This document shows, in pieces, positions 56,401 to 64,000 of a stretch of 64,000 nucleotides of DNA. The notes below the pieces were generated by a model, which saw only the letters and a list, made by a program, of their open reading frames with translations, had not been told where the DNA came from and did no database searches. Made by a program: the position numbers and the translations under genes. This DNA comes from Erinaceus europaeus. Lineage: Eukaryota > Chordata > Mammalia > Eulipotyphla > Erinaceidae. Positions within the stretch are counted from its first letter, which is position 1. The number at the start of each line of letters is the position of its first letter. The stretch lies in NCBI RefSeq assembly GCF_950295315.1, contig NC_080185.1, forward strand, positions 41,690,602 to 41,754,601, read 5' to 3'.

Positions 56401-59400
56401 GCTGTCGTTGTTGTTGGATAGGACAGAGAGAAATGGAGAGAGGAGGGGAAGACAGAGAGGGGGAGAGACACCTGCACACCTGCTTCACCGCCTGTGAAGC
56501 TAACCCTCTGCAGGTGGGGACCTGGTGGCTTGAACCGGGATCCTGATGTAGGTCCGTGTGCTTTCCACCATGTGCGCTTAACCCACTGCGCCACTGCCAG
56601 CTCCCTATTTACAGGGTTTTTACACATTTCTATGAGCTTAGGACTAGCTATGTGCCTTTTCATGACACTAACTGGTTACATTGTTGAACTACTGAGTAAC
56701 ATTGTTCATTTTCTCTTTCTGTGACCATTTTTTTTTTTTTACCTTGGAGTAGCTGATCAGTTTTGACTGTTAACTAATTTCAACAGTAATACTGAACATG
56801 AGGCCAGGGCTCAAACTCTGGACCTCATGCTTTCAAGTACAACACATTACCCACTCCACCACCTCCTGAGTGGACTGATACCTTGCTGTAATAAAATTAG
56901 TGTGGAGGTTTTTTTCCCCCTATCAGAATATCACGATTTAGAAATTGGATTTAAATGAATACTGTGAGTGGTCCGGGAGGTGGTGCAGTGGATAAAGCAT
57001 TGGACTCTCAAGCATGAGGTCCTGAGTTCAATCCCCAGCAGCACATGTACCAGAGTGATGTCTGGTTCTTTCTCTCTCTCCTCCTGTCTTTTTCATTAAT
57101 AAATAAATAATTTTTTAAATAAATGACTACTGTGCTTCCCTGCTGTACCTTTTCACTATGTTAGCTGCATCAGTTTACATTCCCAACAGTAACCCACAGG
57201 TTTTCCATGTCTTCACCAATAGTTGTCGTCATTTCCTTAAATAGCAAACACCCTAGTGGGTGTGAGAAGATCTCTCATTTTGATTTGCATTTCCCTAAAA
57301 ATTGTTGTGATATTAATTTGTTTGAATGCATGAACACCTTATGTATGATTTTCTAAATATTTATTTATTTTCCCTTTTGTTGCCCTTGTTGTTTTTTATT
57401 GTTGTTGTAGTTATTGTTATTGATGTCATCGTTGTTGGATAGGACAGAGAGAAATGTAGAGAGGAGGGAAAGACAGAGAGGGGGAGAGAAAGATAGACAC
57501 CTGCAGACCTGCTTTACCGCCTGTGAAGTGACTCCCCAGCAGGTGGAGAGCCAGGGGCTCGAACTGGGATCCTTCAGCCAGTCCTTGCACTTCGAACCAC
57601 ATGTGCTTAACCCACTGCGCTACCACCCGACTCCCACATATGATTTTTTTTTGTCCATTTGTATATCATCTTCGGAGAAATGTATAATCAAGTTCTTTGA
57701 TGATTTTGTTGTTTGTTTGCTGCCTGAGTTTTCACTTGGGTTTCATGCACACATGACTCCACTGCTCCCGGTGGACCCCCCCCCCCCCCCAGTAAAGGAT
57801 GGGGGAAGAGAGAGAAATAGAGGAGAGGAGAAACATCGTAACACCACTCCTCCACCATTTGGAAAGCTTCCTCATGTGCTGTGCCATGGTCTTTCCCTCT
57901 TGGCCCTCTCTCCTTTGTATGTGTTCTCTCTCACTCAAATACATAAAACTTTTTTTTTTTCCCCACCAGAGCACTAATCAGCTCTGGCTTATGGTGGTGT
58001 GGGGGATTGAACCTGGGACTTTGGAGCTAAATAAAACTTTTAAAATAAAAAAAAAGATCAGTTAAGAAGTAAAAGTTGAGGGGCCAACTGTTTGGGTCAC
58101 ATGTTGCAATGCGCAAAGACCCAGGTTGGAGTGCTCTCAGTCGCCACCTAAAAGGGGATAGTTTATGAGGGATGAAACAGTGTTGCAGGTGTTTCTCTGT
58201 ATCTCTCCCTTCTCTGTGACCCCGCCCCTTTCTCTCTCAAGTTCTGACAGTCTCTATCCAATAAATAAATAAAGGTAATTTTTTTTTTTAAAGTAGAAGT
58301 TGAATTTAAATCGCTAGTTCGGTTTCATTATAGTATGCATACAAATATGGGATTTCTTTCGTAGGTTGTTGATTTGAGCTGTGCTTTTTGAGAGACACCC
58401 CCCCTCAGATGACAGCCATCAGAAGAGGCCTAGAAAGCTAGGGATTGGGAGTCGGGTGTTAGTGCAGCGGGTTAAGTGCACGTGGTGCAAAGTGCAAGGA
58501 CCAGTGTAAGGAACCCGGTTCGAGCCCCGGCTCCCCACCTGCAGGGGCGACTCTTCACAAGTGGTGAAGCAGGTCTGCAGATGTCTATCTTTCTCTCCCC
58601 CTCTCTATTTTCCTCTCCTCTCTCTATTCCTCTCTGTCCTATCCAGCAATGATGACAACAGTAATAACTACAACAATAAAAGGGGGGGCAACATGAGGGA
58701 ATATTAAAAAAAAAATTTTTTTTAAGTTAAGGATTACCTTTTGCACCCATTTTTGTCTCTATTATAGCATAATGTGTTTTTGTTGTTGTTGCTTTTCTCT
58801 CCTAAACAGGTCAGGAATATCCTGCTATAGTAGAATTTGCACCTTTTCAAAAAGCTGCAAAAAAGAAGATCAAGAAAAGAGACACCAAAGTTGGGACTAT
58901 TGATGATGGTACGCTATAGCCCTGGTTACTTAGTGCTTTTCTGATGGGTTTGACAGGTATTATCTTTGCGCGCCTTCATTTCATTTTTCAAATGAGCAAA
59001 TGTGGAATGAAGTGAAGGAGCACTGAGGGGAACTTTGTTCGAGTGGAGGTGACTTTCCATTCTTTTTTTTTTTTATTTTGTTTTATATTTATTTTTCCTT
59101 TTGTTGCCCTTGTTGTTTTTCATTGTTGTAGTTATTATTGTTGTTGTTATTGATGTCATTGATGTTATAGATGGGACAGAGAAATGGAGAGAGGAGGGGA
59201 GACAGAGGGGGAGAGAAAGATAGACACCTGCAGACCTGCTTCACCACCTGTGAAGCGACTCACCCGCAGGTGGGGAGCCAGGGGCTCGAACTGGGATCTT
59301 TACACCGATCCTTGTGCTTCACGCTTCGCGCGCTTAGCCCGCTGCGCTACCGCCCAACTCCCTCCATTTCTATTCTTAACCAGTATGTTGTTGACTGTCA

Positions 59401-62400
59401 TGTAAATCATCTTAATATATATTTATTTATTTATTTTGGATAGGGAAGTAGAAGAGTGAGAGATACCTGTGACACTGCTTCACCACGTATGACATTTTCT
59501 CCTTGCAGGTGGGGACTAGGGGCTTGAACCTGGATCCTTACGCACTTTGATGTGTGCACTCAACCAGGCGTACCACCAACTGGCCCCCATGTAAATCATA
59601 TTAAGACAGTTGGAGAGGCTGCGTTGTGGCACACATGGTTGAACGCACATGCTAAATGCATTAGGACCTGGGTTCCGAGCCCCAGTCCCCACCTGCAGGG
59701 GGAAAGCTTTTCTGTCTCTCTCCCTACCTCCCTCTTCCCTCTCAATTTCTGTCTCTATCCAATGAGTAAATAGGATAGTAAAAAAAAAAAGTTAAAAAGA
59801 CAGTTGGAAAACGTCAGATGTTTCAAAGTATAACTCCTTCAGACTGAACATTTTTATAATTAATTGACTTTTGGGCAGCCATTATTATTATTACCTTTAA
59901 ATTTTATTTATTTGATTTGATAAGACAGAGAGAAATTGAAAGGGGAAGGGCAGATAGCTTGCATGAGTGAGAGAGAAAGAGACATGCAGCACTAAGCTTC
60001 CTCCCTGCAGGTGGGGGCTGGGGGCTTGAACCTGGGTCCTTGCGCATTGGTCAACGTGTGTACTCATCTAGGTGCACCACCAGCTGGCCTCAGGTCACCT
60101 TTATTTTTATAAAGAGGATGATAGTGGTCCAGGAGGTGGCATGGTGGATAGAACACTGGACTCTCAACCATGAGATCCTGAGTTCAATCCCCGGCAGCAT
60201 ATGTATCAGAGTGATGTCTGGTTCTTTCTCTCCTCCTGTCTTTCTCATTAATAAATAAATTAAAAAAAAATTTTTAAATAAAAGAGAGTGAATCATTCAG
60301 TGCTGTGGTAGAAGCATTTCTATACTTGGATGACTTAATAGAAAGTAGCTGAAGTGTGTGGTCCTATTTTCTAAGCTTTGATTTTGCAGTTGATACTATA
60401 CATAGTAATTGCAGGAACTGAAAAGCGGGAATACTTGTCATGCAACATAAACTGAATATAGATTTTGAGATCTCTAGGGCTTTTATGCTGGAAAACTGTT
60501 GAATTCACACTTGTGTTGAATAAGGACTTGCCTACAATGTTTTAAATGAGGTTGCTATTTTAGAATTACCTACTTTCGGGCAGGGGAGATAGCATAATGG
60601 TTATGCAAACAGACTCTCATGCCTGAGGTTCCTAAGTCCCAGATTCAATCCCCTGCACCACCATAAGCCAGAGCTGAGCAGTGCTCTGGTGTTTCTCTCT
60701 GTGTCTCTCTTTCTCTCTCTGCATTTCTCTCAAAAAATATAATAAATAAAATATTTAAAAGAAAAAAAAAAACAAAAATATTTTGTGGTCCGTGAGGTGG
60801 CGCAGTGGTAAAGCTTTGGACTTTCAAGCATGAGGTCGCGAGTTCGATCCCCGGCAGCACATGTGCCAGAGTGATGTCTGGTTCTTTCTCTCTCCTCCTA
60901 TCTTTCTCATAAATAAATAAAATCTTTAAAAAAAAAAAAGAATTACCTACTTTGATTTTCATTAATATTATTGTCATTATTATTTTTAATATTTATTTAT
61001 TTTCCCTTTTGTTGCCCTTGTTTTTTTATTGTTGTTGTAGTTATTATTGTTGTTGTTGTTAATGTCATCGTTGTTGGATAGGATGGAGAGATGGGGAAGA
61101 CAGGGGGAGAGAAAGATAGACACCTGCAGACCTGCTTCACTGCCTGTGAAGCGACTCCCCTGCAGGTGGGGACCAGGGGCTTTCACCTGAGACATTGCAC
61201 ATGGTATGACATGTGTGCGCTCAACTGTGTGTGCCACCACCACCTGACCCCCTGTTACTTTTATTTTTGTCTCTGGGGTTATTGCTGGGGCTCAGTGCTG
61301 TTGACTGGCTACGGAAGAAGGGCAAACGCTAGAAGAAGGAGAAGGAGAAGAAGGAAGAAGAAGGAGAAGAAGTAGTAGTAGTAGTAGTAGTGCTGGCACT
61401 ACAAATCCACTGTACCCAGTAGCCATTTTTTCCTCCCCCCACCCCATTTTTTATTTGAGAGGACAGAAATTGAGAGGGGGGGGAATTGATTGGAAAGAGG
61501 AGATGAGAGAGAAAAAGACAGATACCTGTAGCCCTGCTTCACCGCTTGTGAATCGTCCCTGTTATGGGGGGGGGGCTCGAACCCGGGTCCTTATACATAG
61601 TACTATGTGTGTTTGACCGGGTGTGCCACTGCCCACCTAAACCCCTCATTACCCTTTTATTCTTTCTTTCTCTTTCTCTGTTTTTCTTTTCTTGCCTCCA
61701 GGGTTATCACTGGGACACCATGCTGGCACTACAAATCCACTGCTCCTGGAGGCCGTCTTTTTTTTTTTCGTTATTGTTGTTTCTGCTGCTCTTGTTGTTA
61801 AACAGGATAAAGAGAAATTGAGAGAGGAGAGTAAGACAGAGAGAAAGACACCTGCAAACCTGCTTCATTGCTTGTGAAGTGATGCGCTGGCCCCTCTCCC
61901 CCCGCAGGTGGGGAGCTGGGGCTTGAACCAGGATCTTTGCGCCAGTCCTTGCAAGCTTGGTGTACTATGTGCGCCTAACCTGGTGCTTAACCCTTTCTAA
62001 TGGTATATGTACGAGATCTGGCTGGGCTAGTGGCTCTTTCTAATGGTAGATGTGTCTGGTAAAGAATTCCAGGTGTTGGGGCCAGGCGGTCACGCACCTG
62101 GTTAAGCACTCACATTATAGTGCACAAGGTCCCAGGTTCAAGCCCCTGGTCCTCGCCTGTAGAGGGAAAGCTTCACAAGTGGTGAAGTAGGACTGCAGGT
62201 GTCTGTCTTCCTCTCCCTCTCTATCTCCCCGATTCCCCCTCAATTTCTCTCTATCTCTATCCAATAATAAATAAATACATAAAAAATATTTTTAAAAATT
62301 TCAGGTGTTGCTATTACCATGTCCGGGTCACATCCCCTGACATATCTTTATAATGCCTAGTTTTCTTTCTTTTTCTTTTTTTTTTAATTGTTGTAATTTT

Positions 62401-63616
62401 TTTTTATTGATGTCGTCATTGTTGGATAGGACAGAGAGAAATGGAGAGAGATGGGGAAGACAGAGGGGGAGAGAAAGATAGACACCTGCAGACCTACTTC
62501 ACCGCCTATGAAGAGACTCCCTGCAGGTGGGAGCCGGGGGCTCGAACCGGAATCCTTATGCCGGTCCTAGCGCTTTGTGCCACCTGTGCTTAACCTGCTG
62601 CGTTACCGCCTGACTCCCTGTTTATTTTTTTATTATTTACTTAGGATAGAGGTAGAAATTGAGCGGGGGTGGGGAGGGAAAGAGAAAGACACTTGCAGCA
62701 CTGCTTCACTGCTAATGAAGCTCCCTCCCAACCCTGCCCCCTACCCCCCGATCGGGTGGGTCTGGGGGCTTGAACCCTGGTTCTTGCCCATTGTAACATG
62801 TGCCCTCAACTGGGTGTGCTACCACCTGGCCCCTAAAATGCCTGGTTTTCAGTCAGTGAGTTTTCTTAAAGCAAGTTCTAATCATACAGAAATTAGTTCC
62901 ATGCTATACAAAGTTTCTCTTTAGCTCCCATGACTGTAACTTTCAGTTCTCCCATGGAATTACTGACTTTTAAAAGCAAACTGCAAGGTGATGGGGGGTG
63001 TGGTGAGTCTTCTACAAACCAGATGTTTAAACCTCTGAAATTCTATAGTATTATAAACTAATGATAAACCTTTTTGTTTAATTTTTTTTTTACCAGAGCA
63101 CTGCTCAGCTCTGGCTCATGGTGGTGTGGGGATTGAACCTGATTTGTTGGAGCTTCAGGCATGAGAGTCTCTTTGCATAACCATTATGCTATCTACCCTC
63201 TGCCCGATAAACCAATTTTTAAAAAAGAATACCATATAGCACCCCTGGAGGTTTTGTTATGTGCTGTCGAGTCTTCCCAACGCCGTGTTATACCAACTCC
63301 ACTGAGTTGGGTATATTGAATAAGAGTTTTGAGAGTGACAAATAAAACTCTATAAATAGCTTTCTCATTTAAGTATGATCTGATTCATTTCCAGTCTTCC
63401 ATGAGGTAGAAAATTACCTTCATTGATAAACTATTGCCTTAGAAAATATTTTCATATTTTGTTTAAAGTTTGCTGTGGTTTCTGTTCAATTCAACAATTA
63501 TCTAGATCCAGAATATAGAAAATTCTTGGAAACTTATGCAGCTGATAATGAGAAAATGACATCTACTCCAGAGACACTGCTAGAGGAAATAGAAGCAAAA
63601 AATAGAGAACTAATAG
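53276..63616 (+). CDS. UPF3B: UPF3B, exon-junction NMD factor (first 5 coding exons; gene continues past the window)
   Basis: UPF3B binds the exon junction complex and UPF2 and promotes nonsense-mediated decay. Coding exons are 53276-53431, 55633-55739, 55915-56021, 58810-58908 and 63506-63616: 580 nt, or 193 codons plus one base. All introns are GT-AG and the phases join correctly. Residues 1-52 are a charged, Lys-rich leader; residue 53 onward (VVIRRLPPTLTKEQL) through VEFAPFQKAAKKK is the UPF3 RRM-like UPF2-binding domain; DPEYRKFLE and TPETLLEEIEAKNRELI follow. The charged C-terminal half with the EJC-binding motif lies outside. The ATG at 53276 was chosen because human UPF3B begins MKEEKEH; another in-frame ATG lies 9 bases upstream. 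No damage is seen. Confidence 0.95.
53432..54103 (+). other. UPF3B: UPF3B intron 1, 5' portion
   Basis: GC-rich continuation of the CpG island to about 53760, then unique sequence with a G run at 53920-53930. No repeat recognised. Confidence 0.6.
54105..55340. repeat. SINE-B (-), SINE-A (+), long SINE-A (+), SINE-D (-)
   Basis: All lie in UPF3B intron 1: SINE-B minus 54112-54308; SINE-A 54388-54660; long SINE-A 54838-55158; SINE-D minus 55208-55333. Confidence 0.82.
55334..55435. repeat. Polypyrimidine (CTTCTC/CCTCCTT)n tract
   Basis: About 100 bases almost purely of C and T, 200 bases upstream of UPF3B exon 2. Confidence 0.85.
55633..55739 (+). CDS. UPF3B: UPF3B coding exon 2
   Basis: It encodes VVIRRLPPTLTK through FFSNDT plus two bases of a Ser codon, the first half of the RRM-like domain. 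The acceptor follows a long T tract and the donor is CTAG|GTAAGA. Confidence 0.94.
55915..56021 (+). CDS. UPF3B: UPF3B coding exon 3
   Basis: It encodes (S)LYPHMYSRAYINL through GYVFLDNK plus one base. The acceptor is CCCTGCAG and the donor is AAAG|GTGAGT. It forms the second half of the RRM-like fold. Confidence 0.95.
56105..56610. repeat. SINE-B fragment (-), SINE-A tail (+), SINE-A (-)
   Basis: SINE-B minus 56110-56235; SINE-A plus tail 56238-56325; SINE-A minus 56338-56608. All in UPF3B intron 3. Confidence 0.75.
56965..57120 (+). repeat. SINE-C (+)
   Basis: 'gtccgggaggtggtgcagtg' to 'cattaataaataaat', nearly consensus. Confidence 0.9.
57345..58300. repeat. SINE-A (-), old SINE (+/-), SINE-D (-), SINE-B (+)
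   Basis: SINE-A minus 57352-57635; a diverged SINE around 57735-57945 with a C run; SINE-D minus 57960-58028; SINE-B plus 58080-58275. Confidence 0.7.
58445..58725 (+). repeat. SINE-A (+)
   Basis: 'gggagtcgggtgttagtgca' to 'gcaacatgagggaatat', about 85 bases before exon 4. Confidence 0.88.
58810..58908 (+). CDS. UPF3B: UPF3B coding exon 4
   Basis: It encodes (G)QEYPAIVEFAPFQ, a Lys-rich stretch and DTKVGTIDD plus one base. The acceptor is CTAAACAG and the donor is GATG|GTACGC. Confidence 0.95.
59065..60275. repeat. SINE-A (-), SINE-B (-), (+), (-), SINE-C (+)
   Basis: UPF3B intron 4: SINE-A minus 59075-59362; SINE-B minus 59412-59588; SINE-B plus 59612-59790; SINE-B minus 59885-60090; SINE-C plus 60122-60270. 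Confidence 0.8.
60276..60575. other. UPF3B: UPF3B intron 4 unique segment
   Basis: About 300 bases, AT-rich, no repeat or coding signal seen. Confidence 0.5.
60577..61255. repeat. SINE-D (+), SINE-C (+), SINE-A (-)
   Basis: SINE-D 60580-60745; SINE-C 60785-60935; SINE-A minus 60985-61250. Confidence 0.8.
61301..61388 (+). mobile_element. Vingi 3' stub with expanded trinucleotide tail
   Basis: 'ttgactggctacggaagaag' and 'ggcaaacgctag' match the Vingi 3' end at 15468-15497 with one change. They are followed by about 55 bases of AAG/GGA/GTA repeats. It interrupts a SINE-A long tail in reverse, with agtgctg at 61294-61300 and 61389-61395. Confidence 0.82.
61425..62840. repeat. SINE-B (-), long SINE-A (-), SINE-B (+), SINE-A (-), SINE-B (-)
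   Basis: SINE-B minus 61440-61640; long SINE-A minus 61690-61985; SINE-B plus 62078-62300; SINE-A minus 62375-62618; SINE-B minus 62628-62835. Confidence 0.78.
63085..63210 (-). repeat. SINE-D (-)
   Basis: 'accagagcactgctcagctc' to 'ccattatgctatctaccct', close to consensus. Confidence 0.88.
63211..63505 (+). other. UPF3B: UPF3B intron 4, 3' end, unique
   Basis: No repeat; ends at the exon 5 acceptor. The preceding interval 62841-63084 is likewise unique. Confidence 0.5.
63506..63616 (+). CDS. UPF3B: UPF3B coding exon 5
   Basis: It encodes (D)PEYRKFLETYAADNEK and TPETLLEEIEAKNRELI plus one base. The acceptor is TATCTAG and the donor is ATAG|GTAAGT. The next exon lies beyond 64000. Confidence 0.94.
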
Positions 63617-63814
63617 GTAAGTGGGCAGCAGGAAAAATGGCCTTTCCATCGGGACAACAGTTTGACTCTCACTTCTGTTGCTTGCTCGCTAAGTGGCATG
63701 GGGAAGGCACAAACATTTCTGAGACTCACTTGTACTGTATTATGCAGATCATAATATTTGCTGCAGAGGATTGAGAAAATGTGCTGACAAGATGGGGAAA
63801 ATGCTCTGTATATT

Positions 63815-64000
63815 ACCTATATATTTTAATATTTATTTATTCCCTTTTGTTGCCCTTGTTGTTTTATTATTGTAATTATTGCTGTCGTTGCTGTTGGATA
63901 GGACAGAGAGAAATGGAGAGAGGAGGGGAAGACAGAGGGGGGAGAGAAAGATAGACACCTGCAGACCTGCTTCACTGCTTGTAAAGTGACCCCCTCTGCA
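63815..64000 (-). repeat. SINE-A (-), cut by the window edge
   Basis: 'tatttattcccttttgttgc' to 'gctgcttgtaaagtgacccc', continuing past 64000 in UPF3B intron 5. Confidence 0.88.

Overview
The window is mammalian nuclear DNA, most likely from a hedgehog (Erinaceidae, e.g. Erinaceus) and most likely from the X chromosome. The evidence is three recognisable protein genes in conserved synteny (NDUFA1, RNF113A, UPF3B, neighbours at human Xq24), a very high density of tRNA-derived SINEs of a type I associate with hedgehog, a young L1 family, and a non-LTR retrotransposon whose domains fit the Vingi (Ingi-related) clade known from hedgehogs. Species and chromosome are inferences; the genes and repeats are read from the sequence.

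Genes. NDUFA1 lies on the minus strand in three coding exons (6354-6253, 5074-4985, 1062-1042). RNF113A is an intronless plus-strand gene (6650-7744). The two are divergent across a CpG-rich region of about 295 bp. UPF3B starts at 53276 on the plus strand; its first five coding exons are present and the gene runs off the right edge. As in human, RNF113A and UPF3B share one orientation and NDUFA1 the opposite one. The three products act in different processes (respiratory complex I; splicing and alkylation-damage response; nonsense-mediated decay), so the cluster is positional rather than a pathway.

The 45 kb between RNF113A and UPF3B, and most introns, are retroelements. I use private labels for the SINEs. 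SINE-A: head like 'gggagtcgggcggtagcgcag', body 'ctccccacctgcaggggagtc', tail 'aacaaaagggaataaataa' or a longer tail ending 'cctggaggcaaaa'. SINE-B: 'gccaggcggtggtgcacctgg', ending 'ccaataaataaataaag'. SINE-C: 'gaggtggcgcagtggataaa', ending 'ctttctcataaataaataa'. SINE-D: 'gagatagcataatggttatg', ending 'gctgagcagtgctctggt'. SINE-E: 'caactcaggttcaagcccg', ending 'cttcagtgctgtggtctc'. A, B and C carry tRNA-like A and B boxes. 'Module X' is a retroposon segment of about 530 bp ending 'ggtgggaattgtgtggagtt' ... 'aaataaa'.

Layout: 1-575 old L1 3' end and module X fragment; 940-7780 NDUFA1/RNF113A; 7.9-11.6 kb SINEs and an LTR-like insert; 11.7-15.9 kb a four-layer nest (SINE-A, LTR, twin-primed Vingi, solo LTR); 16-24.6 kb SINEs, an inverted L1 fragment and a solo LTR; 24.6-32.9 kb an L1 3' end followed by a near-complete L1 that itself contains a short L1 insertion flanked by a 287-bp duplication; 33-35.3 kb older repeats and a MIR; 35.3-39.4 kb a two-LTR provirus without recognisable gag/pol; 39.5-52.5 kb SINEs and two solo LTRs; 52.8 kb to the end UPF3B.

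The most unusual observations are the twin-primed Vingi with two tiny Vingi stubs (one only 20 bp with a perfect 11-bp duplication), the 287-bp duplication around the nested L1, the replaced 3' end of the young L1 subfamily, and an LTR-plus-primer-binding-site insertion.
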